A DNA stretch of 60,284 nt from Flavobacteriales bacterium (lineage in GTDB: Bacteria; Bacteroidota; Bacteroidia; Flavobacteriales_F; PHOS-HE28): positions 1-60,284 of the forward strand of contig JAHBUL010000023.1 of the NCBI GenBank assembly GCA_019638085.1, in the 5' to 3' direction. The position numbers were made by a program, and so were the translations under genes. How positions within the stretch are numbered: the stretch's first letter is position 1; every line of letters begins with the position of its first letter. Shown here in pieces: positions 45,901-51,937 of the stretch. The notes beneath the pieces were generated by a model that did no database searches, was not told the DNA's origin, and was given only the letters and a program-made list of their open reading frames with translations.

Positions 45901-48900
45901 CGTCGGCGTGTAGATCGCGTTCAGCGTGGTGTTGTTCGGGTTGTATGTCCCGTTGCCACCGCTCCAGATGCCGCCCGTGGCACCGCTGACGCTTCCTGCC
46001 AGTTGCATGGCCGGTGCATTGGCGCAAACGGAGGCATTGGGACCCGCGTTCACGATCGGCGCAGGCGTGAAAGTGATCAACTTGTTATCCGATACCACCC
46101 CGCAGTTCGCATTGCCCGTGGTGGTAAGCGTGAGGGTCAAGCTGCCGCCGGCAAGTTCCGCGGAGGTCGGGGTATAAGTGGCATTGAGCGTGGTGTTGTT
46201 CGGCGTGAAGGATCCCGCGCCGCCGCTCCAAACACCGCCGGTGGCAACTGTAACACTGCCGTTCAGCACCACGTTCGCATTGTTCACACAGAGCGTCACA
46301 TCCGCTCCGGCATTCGCCGTGGGAGCAGGCGTGAAGTTCAGGACGACCGCATCAGAAACCGCCACGCAATTGTTGTTGCCGGTGGTGGTCAAGGTCAGTG
46401 TCAATGATCCGTTGGCGATCTCCGCCGCTGTGGGCGAGTATGTTGCGTTCACGCTGGATGCATTCGGGCTGAACGTGCCCGCACCACCGCTCCATGAAGC
46501 GCCCGTGGCCACCGTGTAGCTTCCGGAAAGCGTCGCCACAGCGTTGTTCGCGCAAAGACTTTGGTCAGGGCCCGCATTCACTGTCGGTGCTGGCGTGATC
46601 AGGTGGGTCACTTGGTCGCTCACCGCGTTGCACAGGCCATTGCCCGTGGTGGTCAGGGTGAGGGTCACCGTGCCTGCGGTGCGCTCGGCAGCGCTCGGCG
46701 TGTACACAGCGTTCAGGGTCGTGTTGTTCGGGTTATAGTTGCCTGTGCCACCGCTCCAAATGACACCCGTGGAGCCGTTCATCACACCTGCCAAAGTGAT
46801 GGCACTGGCGTTGGCGCAGACCGTACCATTAGGCCCTGCATTCACAGTTGGTGCTGGCGTGAATGTGATCTGTTTGGTGTCCGTTACTGCCGAGCAGTTG
46901 TTGTTGCCCGTGGTGGTCAAGGTCAACGTAAGGATCCCGCCGGAGATCTCCGTTGCGGTCGGCGTGTAGGTGGCGTTGAGCGCCGTGTTGTTCGGCGTGA
47001 AGGAACCTGCTCCCCCGCTCCAAACACCGCCCGTGGCGACCGTTACGCTGCCGTTCAGCACCACGTTCGCATTGTTCGCGCAACGTGTCACATCGGCTCC
47101 GGCGTTCGCCGTAGGTGCAGGCGTGAAATTCAACACCACTTGATCGGTAACAGCAACGCAGGTGTTGTTGCCGGTGGTGGTGAGGGTGAGGGTAACGGAA
47201 CCGCTCGATATTTCCGAGGCCGTGGGCGTGTAGGTCGCATTCACGTTGGAAGCGCTCGGGCTGAACGTGCCCATGCCGCCGCTCCACGTGGCACCTGTGG
47301 CCACCGTGTAGGAACCCGCCAAGGTGGCTGCTGGATTGTTCGAGCAAAGGCTCTGGTCCGGACCGGCATTTACCGTAGGTGCCGGAGTGATCGTCCAGGT
47401 CACTTGGTCAGTTACCGCATTGCAAAGTCCGTTGCCGGCAGAGGTCAAGGTGAGTGTTACCGTTCCTGCCGCGCGCTCCGCAGGTGTTGGCGTGTATACC
47501 GCGCTCAGCGTGGTGTTGTTCGGGCTGTACGTCCCGTTGCCACCGCTCCAGATGCCACCCGTGGCACCGCTGACGCTACCGGCCAGCTGCATGGCTGAAG
47601 CATTGGCACAAACGGAACCGTTCGGACCCGCATTCACGATCGGGGCCGGTGAGAAGGTGATCGTGCGGCTATTGCTTGCCGGGTTGCAGGTGCCGTTGCC
47701 CGTGGTGGTCAAGATCAGCGTGACCTGCCCCGCCGCGATCTCGGCCGCTGTGGGTGCATAGCTCGCGTTCAAGGTGGTGTTGTTCGGGGTGAAGACGCCC
47801 GTACCTCCGCTCCACGCGCCACCAGTGGCCACGGTCACACTTCCGTTCAATGCTACCGTTGCATTATTCGCGCACACCGTGGTGCTGGCCCCGGCATTGG
47901 CCGTTGGCGCAGGTGTGAAGGTCAGAAGCACTTGGTCGCTTACGGCGCTGCAAAGTCCGTTGCCCGTGGTGGTAAGGGTGAGCGTGGCCGTACCTGTGGA
48001 CACTTCCGCAGCGGAAGGCGTGTAGGTGGCGTTCATGTTGGTGGTGCTCGGGTCGAAGCTGCCTGCTCCGCTCCATACGGCGCCGGTGGCAATGGTGAAG
48101 CTTCCGTTCAAGGTGACGGCTGCATTGTTTCCGCAGACCACACGGTCCAGGCCCGCATTCACCGTGGGCGCAGGCGTGATCGTCCAGGTGACCTGATCGC
48201 TCACTGCGTTGCAGGTTCCGTTGCCCACTGAGGCCAGGGTCAAGGTCACGGAGCCCGCTGCACGTTCTGCCGCCGTGGGCGTGTAGATCGCGTTCAGCGT
48301 GGTGTTGTTCGGGTTGTAGGTCCCGTTGCCTCCGCTCCAGATGCCGCCCGTGGCACCCGTAACGCTACCCGCCAATTGCATCGCCGGTGCATTGGCACAA
48401 ACGGAAGCATTCGGCCCTGCATTCACTACGGGGGCCGGTGTAAAGCTGATGGTGCGGCTGTTCGAAACGGCCAAGCAGTTGCCGTTGCCCGTAGTGGTCA
48501 ACGTGAGCGTTACCGTACCGGCCGCGAGCTCCCCCGCAGTGGGGGTATAGCTGCCGGAAAGGGAAGTGTTGTTGGGCGTGAAGCTGCCGTTGCCTCCGCT
48601 CCAAACGCCACCGGTGGCTCCGGCCACGCTGCCGTTCAAGGCAATGGTGGCATTGTTCACACAGGCCGAGCTGTTCGCCCCGGCATTCACCGTGGGGGCA
48701 GCCGTGAAGGCCAACACCACTTGGTCGCTGGTCGCCAGGCAATTGTTATTTCCCGTGGTGGTCAGCGTAAGGGTCACTGAGCCGTTCGCGATCTCCGCCG
48801 CAGTGGGCGTGTAGGTCGCGCTCATGTTGGTGGTGCTCGGATCGAAGCTGCCGTTACCACCGCTCCATACCCCACCGGTCGCGAGGGTGAAGCTTCCGTT

Positions 48901-51666
48901 CAGGGAGGCCACGGGGTTGTTCGCGCACAGGATCTGGTCCGCTCCGGCATTGGACGTGGGTGCAGGCGTGATCGAATACGTCACCTGATCGCTCACCGCG
49001 TTGCAATTGTTGTTGCCCGCGGAGGTCAACGTGAGCGTAACCGTTCCTGCCGTGATCTCCGCTGCGCTCGGGGTATAGGTGGCGTTCAACGTGGAAGCAC
49101 CAGGGTTGTACGTACCCGTTCCGCCGCTCCATACACCACCCGTGGCACCCGTCACCGAGCCGCTCAAGGAGATGGCCGCCGCATTGGCGCAGACCGTTCC
49201 ATTAACACCGGCGTCCACGACCGGTGCAGGAGTGAAGCTGATCGTTCGGCTACTGGTGGCCGGAAGGCAATTGCCGTTGCCCGAGGTGGTCAGGATCAAC
49301 GTCACGGAACCGTTCGCGATCTCTGCCGCAGTGGGCGTGTAGGTCGCGTTCAGTGTAGTGTTGTCCGGGTTGAAGGAGCCCGTTCCGCCGCTCCACACAC
49401 CGCCGGTGGCCACGGTCACGCTGCCGTTCAAGGCGATGTTCGCATTGTTGGCACAAACCGAGGAATTCGCCCCCGCATTGGCCGTGGGCGACGTGGTGAA
49501 GCTCAGCTGCACTTGGTCGGTGACGGCCAAGCAGTTGCCATTACCGGTGGAAGTGAGCGTGAGTACGAGCGATCCACTGGCGATCTCCGCTGCCGTGGGC
49601 GTATAGGTGGCGTTCACATTGGTCGTGCTGGGATCGAAGGTGCCTGCACCGCCGCTCCACACGGCGCCGGTGGCTACGGTGAAGCTGCCATTGAGCGCGG
49701 TGCCCGCATTGTTGGCACAAAGCACTTTGTCCGCACCGGCATTCACGGTGATCGCCGGGGTGAAGGTCACCAGCATACTGTCCTTCACGGCATCGCACAC
49801 CCCATTGCCGGTGGTGGTCAGGTAGATCCACACCGACCCCGCTGTGATCTCCGCTGCGGTGGGCGTGTAGTTGGCGTTAAGGTTGGAATTCGAGGGAAGG
49901 AAGCTGCCCGCACCGCCGGTCCACACACCACCTACCGCGTTCAACACACTGCCGCTGAGGGCAACCCCTGGGTTGTTGGTACAAACGAATTGATCGGCCC
50001 CGGCGTCGGGGATCGGCTTGGGGCTGAACGTCAGCGTCATCTCATCCTCTTGCGGAGTGCAATGCCCCGTGGAAGTGAGCTTCAGCGTTACACTGCCCAA
50101 GGCGATGTCGCCGATGCTGGGTTCATAGGTGGCATTGAGGGCGGTTGCGCTCGGTTGGAAGGTGCCACTGCCCGTGGAGGTCCAGATCCCCGTGGTGCTT
50201 CCGCCGGATACGGTTCCGGTAAGGGTGGCACTTTCACCGGCGCACAGGTTCTGATCGATCCCGGCGTTCACATCGATCTTGCCGGAGAATTCCGAGAAGA
50301 AACCGTAGCGGCAGCCCGATCCGGCACCACCATTGATCACCCCTAGGGAGAACACATCGGAGGTGTTGCTCACGATGATCGCCTGGTTCACCGGAACTTG
50401 CGTAGTGTTGTACTGGATCCGAGCCGCCATCCATTCACCGCCGGTGCCGGGCACCGTTACAAAGGCCGATCCCGGTATGGTCGCCGTGCCGGGACCGGTG
50501 ACCACGAAGTCGTCTTCCGAGCCGGCGCGCACCAACAGGTTCAGAAAGAAGCCCTCACTGGTGGACCGTGTTACCCCCACCTGCTGGCTGCCCGCACAAT
50601 TCAATGGAGGCAGGATGGCCATCCCCATTTCGCAACCAAAGCCGGTAACATGGATCGCATACACCGGCTTCGAGGCCGTCATGTACGTGGCATTGTTGGC
50701 CGCCCCGCTCAGGTAGTCCATGTCGTGGCGGTAGTACTGCCCCGCGAAGAGCGTGGCCACGGGCGTGCTGCCCCCATCGATGTAGATCTTGGTGTTGTTC
50801 TCAACCGCCATCAGGAACACCGACTCGTCACCCGTGGCATACAAGGCCCCTTTAACCGCCACATATTCTGTCCCAAGGATCTCCACGGGGACGATCTGGT
50901 CCATCATCAGATCATAGCAGCCGCCGGAAGGGTTGTGGTTGGAGTCGTCCTTGATGGAGATGGCGATGGGCTTGTCCGAAAGCACTGCCGCACCGGAAGG
51001 GTGCGTGGTGGGGTCCGTGTAATTGCTGTAGTTCGTGTTCGCGCAGGAATAGGTCTGCCCTTGGTTCAGCACGATCATGAACGGCGTCTGCGCAGCATGG
51101 CCGTCAACGGCCACCGGGGAATTGATCAGCACGGTGGTGTTGTCCTCCGTGGCCACGATCTCAAAGGAGGCGAACGCCTTATTGGTATTGTTCCCGAAAT
51201 CATGGTTATGGAACGGTGCATGCTTGTGCAGAGGGATGTAGAACTCCGTACCCAGACCGTTGGCACCCTTCAGGGCGAGTATGTCCGGATTGTTCGTGTT
51301 GCTGACCTCATAGTAGCAGGTGATGTCCGTTGTGGAAGTAATGTGCAGACCCGTGTTGCAAATGGCGTTGGTAGGGCGCGTTTCCAACTGTGCTTTCAGG
51401 GAGGTCATGTTGTACCGCACCGAACTGTTCGCTGCAACGTTCAGTACGATCGGTGCACCCCCATTGAAACCTGCGTTCGCAGGCTGGGAAATGGTAACGG
51501 TGGCCGCAGCATTACCGGCGGTCACGTTGAAAAAGATCGGTTCGTCGCCCGGGTTATTGTGCAGCAGGGTCACATCAGGCGGTGCCACCCAGAACTCGGT
51601 ACCCGTCTGTGCCTTTACCGCAAATGGAGCCAGGGCCAGAAGAAGAAGAACCAATGCTTGTCTCAT
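33919..51666 (-). CDS. Giant T9SS-exported repeat adhesin (SprB-like), 5,915 residues
   Basis: One uninterrupted frame of 17.7 kb. Residues 1-20 are a signal peptide ending VKAQ. Residues about 22-465 resemble an IgGFc-binding-protein N-terminal domain (TGTEFWVAPP, YYEVSNTNNPDILALKG, GFGCEMGMAILPPL). Residues about 468-5658 contain 59 tandem repeats of about 88 residues. Each starts near NAGxDxxxCANN, passes TGGxWSGGxGxF and NATYTPTAAE, and ends near TLTTTGNGNC. Two PKD-like domains follow (about 5660-5825; one has WSWDFGSGN, the other WHYDFGDG). The last 87 residues are the gliding-motility C-terminal domain (DAFSPNGDGVNDIFYV), the type B T9SS signal. No other catalytic motif was seen. A likely cell-surface adhesin for gliding, attachment or cell contact, secreted with the SprF-like protein encoded next to it. 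Confidence 0.92.
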   Translation of the reverse strand: MRQALVLLLLALAPFAVKAQTGTEFWVAPPDVTLLHNNPGDEPIFFNVTAGNAAATVTISQPANAGFNGGAPIVLNVAANSSVRYNMTSLKAQLETRPTNAICNTGLHITSTTDITCYYEVSNTNNPDILALKGANGLGTEFYIPLHKHAPFHNHDFGNNTNKAFASFEIVATEDNTTVLINSPVAVDGHAAQTPFMIVLNQGQTYSCANTNYSNYTDPTTHPSGAAVLSDKPIAISIKDDSNHNPSGGCYDLMMDQIVPVEILGTEYVAVKGALYATGDESVFLMAVENNTKIYIDGGSTPVATLFAGQYYRHDMDYLSGAANNATYMTASKPVYAIHVTGFGCEMGMAILPPLNCAGSQQVGVTRSTSEGFFLNLLVRAGSEDDFVVTGPGTATIPGSAFVTVPGTGGEWMAARIQYNTTQVPVNQAIIVSNTSDVFSLGVINGGAGSGCRYGFFSEFSGKIDVNAGIDQNLCAGESATLTGTVSGGSTTGIWTSTGSGTFQPSATALNATYEPSIGDIALGSVTLKLTSTGHCTPQEDEMTLTFSPKPIPDAGADQFVCTNNPGVALSGSVLNAVGGVWTGGAGSFLPSNSNLNANYTPTAAEITAGSVWIYLTTTGNGVCDAVKDSMLVTFTPAITVNAGADKVLCANNAGTALNGSFTVATGAVWSGGAGTFDPSTTNVNATYTPTAAEIASGSLVLTLTSTGNGNCLAVTDQVQLSFTTSPTANAGANSSVCANNANIALNGSVTVATGGVWSGGTGSFNPDNTTLNATYTPTAAEIANGSVTLILTTSGNGNCLPATSSRTISFTPAPVVDAGVNGTVCANAAAISLSGSVTGATGGVWSGGTGTYNPGASTLNATYTPSAAEITAGTVTLTLTSAGNNNCNAVSDQVTYSITPAPTSNAGADQILCANNPVASLNGSFTLATGGVWSGGNGSFDPSTTNMSATYTPTAAEIANGSVTLTLTTTGNNNCLATSDQVVLAFTAAPTVNAGANSSACVNNATIALNGSVAGATGGVWSGGNGSFTPNNTSLSGSYTPTAGELAAGTVTLTLTTTGNGNCLAVSNSRTISFTPAPVVNAGPNASVCANAPAMQLAGSVTGATGGIWSGGNGTYNPNNTTLNAIYTPTAAERAAGSVTLTLASVGNGTCNAVSDQVTWTITPAPTVNAGLDRVVCGNNAAVTLNGSFTIATGAVWSGAGSFDPSTTNMNATYTPSAAEVSTGTATLTLTTTGNGLCSAVSDQVLLTFTPAPTANAGASTTVCANNATVALNGSVTVATGGAWSGGTGVFTPNNTTLNASYAPTAAEIAAGQVTLILTTTGNGTCNPASNSRTITFSPAPIVNAGPNGSVCANASAMQLAGSVSGATGGIWSGGNGTYSPNNTTLSAVYTPTPAERAAGTVTLTLTSAGNGLCNAVTDQVTWTITPAPTVNAGPDQSLCSNNPAATLAGSYTVATGATWSGGMGTFSPSASNVNATYTPTASEISSGSVTLTLTTTGNNTCVAVTDQVVLNFTPAPTANAGADVTRCANNANVVLNGSVTVATGGVWSGGAGSFTPNNTALNATYTPTATEISGGILTLTLTTTGNNNCSAVTDTKQITFTPAPTVNAGPNGTVCANASAITLAGVMNGSTGVIWSGGTGNYNPNNTTLNAVYTPSAAERTAGTVTLTLTTTGNGLCNAVSDQVTHLITPAPTVNAGPDQSLCANNAVATLSGSYTVATGASWSGGAGTFSPNASSVNATYSPTAAEIANGSLTLTLTTTGNNNCVAVSDAVVLNFTPAPTANAGADVTLCVNNANVVLNGSVTVATGGVWSGGAGSFTPNNTTLNATYTPTSAELAGGSLTLTLTTTGNANCGVVSDNKLITFTPAPIVNAGPNASVCANAPAMQLAGSVSGATGGIWSGGNGTYNPNNTTLNAIYTPTAAERTAGTVTLTLTSAGNGLCNPVSDQVTWTITPAPTVNAGPDQSLCSNNAVATLAGTYTVATGATWSGGAGTFSPSASNVNATYTPTAAEISNGSLTLTLTTTGNNNCIAVSDAMVLTFTPAPTANAGADVTRCANNPNVVLNGSVTIATGGVWSGGAGSFTPNNTALNATYVPTAAEISAGILTLTLTTTGNNNCSAVTDTKAINFTPAPTVDAGPNGTVCANASAITLAGTMNGATGATWSGGTGTYNPNNTTLNAVYTPSAAERTAGTVTLTLTTTGNGLCNAVSDQVTYLITPAPTVNAGADQSLCANNAVATLAGSFTVATGASWSGGAGTFSPSASSMSATYTPTAAEIGSGSVTLTLTTTGNNNCVAVSDAMVLTFTPMPTANAGADIIRCANNANVALNGSVTVASGGVWSGGAGSFNPNNTALNATYTPTATEIANGVLNLVLTTTGNSNCNAVKDTVSVNFTPAPTVDAGANGTVCANASAITLAGVVTGATGATWSGGTGTFNPNNTTLNAVYTPSAAERAAGTVTLTLTTTGNGLCNAVSDQVTYLITPAPTVNAGADQSLCANNAVATLNGSFSVATGAVWSGGLGTYSPSASYVNATYTPTAAEISNGSVTLTLTTTGNNNCVAVSDAVMLNFTPAPTVNAGADATVCVNNANVALNGSVSIATGGVWSGGAGSFTPNNTTLNATYTPTPGELAGGSLTLTLTSTGNGNCGVVSDSKLITFSPAPIVDAGLNGSVCANAPAMQLAGSVSGASGAIWSGGNGTYNPNSSTLNAIYTPTAAERAAGTVTLTLTSAGNGLCNAVSDQVTWTITPAPTVNAGPDQSLCANNATATLAGGFTVATGAVWSGGSGTFSPSAANMNATYTPTANEISNGSVTLTLTTTGNNNCVAVSDVITLAFTPAPTVNAGTDATVCVNNSNVALNGAVTVATGGIWSGGLGSFTPSNTALNAVYTPTPSELAAGSLTLTLTSTGNGNCGLVSDSKLITFTPAPTVDAGINGTVCANNSAISLAGVVNGASGGIWSGGTGTYSPNSSTLNATYTPSAAERTAGSVTLTLTTVGNGNCAAVSDQVSYSITPAPTANAGSDRVLCANNPVTSLSGAFTVATGGIWSGGNGTFDPSTTNMSAIYTPTATEITNGSVTLTLTTTGNGLCNAATDQVVLSFTDAPSANAGPDVTRCANNGAVALNGSVVIATGGTWTGGTGTFTPNANTLNATYNPGPGDIAAGMVTLTLTTTGNGNCTPASDTRIITYTPAPIVNAGVDGTVCANSPAVMLNGSVSGAVGGVWSGGTGTFSPNSITLNATYTPSAAEITAGGFTLTLTSAGNGTCNAVTDQVHYTITPAPTVNAGADQTLCGNNGTAMLNAAITVATGVQWSGGSGLYSPGSTAQNISYTPSAIEVSNGSVTLTATTTGNGNCAAVADQVQITFTTAPIANAGPDQSVSANNAATTLAGSYSIASGIVWSGGAGSYNPNNTTTNAVYTPTPAEIASGSVTLTLTTTGNGSCAAASDAMTITFSDAPTANAGPDQVICGNNAVVVLNGSVTIATGGIWSGGTGSYNPNNTLLNTTYYPSASEIAAGSVTLTLTTVGNGNSNPVTDQVVITISPAPVVNAGNNFTVCANNPTAQLAGVVNNAGGGVWSGGSGTFNPSTNNLNATYTPTLGEIAAGTVTLTLTSTNNGTCNAVNDQVVITIAPAPVVDAGLDRTVCANNSSVQLAGSISNATGGIWSGGTGGFSPSINALNAVYTPSTTELANGSITLTLTSTGNGSCTAVSDAMTIYFSQSPVVNAGLDRTVCGNDPSVTLNGSVTISGGGVWSGGGGTYSPDANTLNATYHPSPAEAALGTATLTLTSTQNGLCNAVSDQMVITIIAAPTANAGNDLFVCSNNAQVQLGGSVSGAGGGQWSGGAGTFTPSIASLNAVYYPTPAEIAAGTMTLTLTTIGNGNCVPVSDDVLITFTASPTANAGTDGVRCANNATIQLAGSVTVANGGTWSSGGGTFSQNANALNAVYTPSQGEIAAGSATLTLTTTGNNGCTAVTDEVTYTFTPAPTANAGPDASICANNATLQLNGSVTVATGGIWSGGAGSFSPNSGILNAVYTPTAAEIAAGSVTLTLTTVGNGLCSAVNDQMVVTITPAPVVDAGQPLQSCANNPSVQLAGSVQNATGGTWTGAGTFSPNANSLSAIYTPSAAEVIAGTATVTLTSTGNGLCNAVSDQVTITITDAPVVEAGAAQTLCANNIAASLNGQVTNATGGTWSGGAGSFSPNASTLNTVYTASAAEVNAGGLWLYLTSTGNGGCLASRDSVRLDFTPAPTVNAGLDAHVCANASAVQLAGAVTVANGGTWSGGAGSFTPNAQTLNATYQPTALEIAAGQMTLVLTSTGNGNCMAVRDSLLIIVDPVPVVNAGPDQQICSNNPNFQLNGFVGNAPGGQWTGGNGNYFPNNTSLALQYTPTEAEVTAGSITFTLTSTGTSICASVIDQMTVYFTDSPVVDAGTDLTVCANNPAVQLNGDVNNANGGAWSGGSGTFSPSNNVFSPIYTPTAAEIASGSLNLYLTSTGNGNCFAVRDTLAITFTPAPTVNAGVDMDVCANNPLVTLNGAITVASGAQWSGGLGTYTPNAQTLNAQYTPSPFELQTGSVQLTLTTTGNGNCLAVNDQVMLTVTPAPVVSAGPDITTCSSALQVPMAGSVQGGSTTGTWSTSGTGSFFPSATTLNATYMASALDSLNGTVDLTLTSTNNGLCSVVSDVMTLTILPNAIANAGPDQSICASEATVQLAGSISGNATQGHWTTNGAGSFTPNANAANAVYQVAPGDAAQGTLTFTWSVNSCDNAMDQMTVTIVPVSSVNAGTDQVVCFGNLNVLINGQVSGASSTGVWSTLGSGSFANAADALSNIYHASAQDSLAQGVSLVLTATNTGACTADVDTVYIAIQPSGTVNAGPDLSFCANNATVQLTGTLSGDATQVQWTTSGTGSFYPSNSVLTPTYIPSNIDTAIGSLTLTLSAVNSCNNASDAMTLALTPAPYVNAGPDQTYCDQVSQFNLSGTISGITTVGQWTTTGTGTIANPGALNTTYTASAADIAAGQINFTLTSLNNGNCGPVSDAMTIYLTAGIIVSAGPDQSVCVLSDHANLQGTIQNGSPSGTWTATGSGTFQPSADVLNAQYFFSAADVANGSVVLTFTATNTGTCPSGSDQMTLTFGNTSYAFAGADQSLCANAPIAQLAGNFSGGAQGILWNTSGSGTFSNNTNPNATYTLSNADIAAGSVQLTLTTITNGSCAASSDAMTLNVRALPNITAGSDIIACTAAPIQLAANAANAPGGTWTTSGTGTFFDANALATLYFPSAADSTIGTVTLTVTTTGILPCSAVSDALTITFGGGLAAQAGPDVITCSTDPNIVLNGAVAGTTTGQWTTTGTGSFSPSATALNATYIPGAADFVIGDISLVLSTTNNAGCPAGKDTLVVSYHVPPTVNAGADLLLCNGLSPIQLNGTAQNDSLVQWITAGTGSFSPNANTLNATYTPTASDSIAGGVHLILTAYGTGTCGNASDSLFIGVGPTRIANAGNDMDLCADGTMVPLQGNVTGVSGGTWTTNGTGTFLPDAADLNATYVPSAPDLVFQQLSFVLTTTGNMGCPAHSDTVLVNMHQPSTVNAGTDITTCDASADVQLAGTFTGATGVQWSTNGSGIFLPNNTTANATYQPSLADSVLQQVNLFLTTTGDLFCAAAVDTVKLSFVNPLHADFTFGNACAGSTTAFTDASTTTGSPIIGWSWDFGSGNSAAGQQAGNAFPGAGQYPVSLTVFAQNGCSATTSQVVEVMFAPTAGFSFTGEPFTDEPIAFVDSSFGGNGWHYDFGDGQGSLSQEPTHTYTDAGQYIIVQTVSNAAGCTASDSLLIAITENKIVPPKLPDAFSPNGDGVNDIFYVRGGPFKTMELKIYNGWGELIFQTDDPEFGWDGTYNGKPEINGVYVYSVVATSEDGREHDRSGKITLIR
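34690..50270 (-). repeat. Coding tandem array of 59 units, about 264 bp each
   Basis: Counting occurrences of the NAG-type unit start from the N-terminal end gives 59 units. Most have exactly 88 residues. Nearly every unit has one Cys near position 12 and one near 74, likely a disulfide. Units 1-2 and 34-59 are diverse; units 3-33 are similar and ordered. Confidence 0.9.
41575..49760 (-). repeat. A-B-C higher-order repeat, units 3-33
   Basis: Units cycle through three types. A starts like NAGPDQSLC with VATGAxWSGG. B starts like NAGADVTRC with VATGGVWSGG. C starts like NAGPNGTVCANA and uses ERTAG or ERAAG. Ten A-B-C trimers (units 3-32) plus one A (33) fill about 8.18 kb, equal to 31 times 264 bp, with a super-period of 792 bp. 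Confidence 0.85.
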
Positions 51667-51908
51667 GATGCTTGAAACTGCTCACTTCCCAAAGAGAAAG
51701 TGGAATGCGGCCCGTTTACGCGGGCATGTGGGCTAGGGTTCGCATTCGTCGGGAATTTTGCGCGACTCATCGAAATTCCAATGATCAGGGAACCAACTTT
51801 TATACTCGCTGTTCCTGGCCCGGGCATCGAACCCGTATCCCTGTCGACGAAAACATTCTTACTGACGACCAGTGGTGTTGTACCCTCCTTTGCTGTGATC
51901 GGTTCATA

Positions 51909-51916
51909 TACCTTTG
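51909..51916 (+). promoter_or_regulatory. -7 element for the next secreted protein
   Basis: TACCTTTG matches TAnnTTTG, with TTTG at 51889-51892 as a possible -33 element (16-base spacing). It sets the downstream start at 51938. Confidence 0.55.
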
Positions 51917-51937
51917 ATCTCCGTTCGTATAGCAGGA

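Noticed and set aside
41575..49760. Periodic repeats suggesting a CRISPR array
   Set aside because: Units are 264 bp, in frame and coding, with no short identical repeats separated by unique spacers and no cas genes.
51805..51890. tRNA-like segment on the minus strand (GGGTTCGATGCCC resembles a T-arm)
   Set aside because: No pairing acceptor stem, and the anticodon stem fails. At most it is a decayed remnant or chance.
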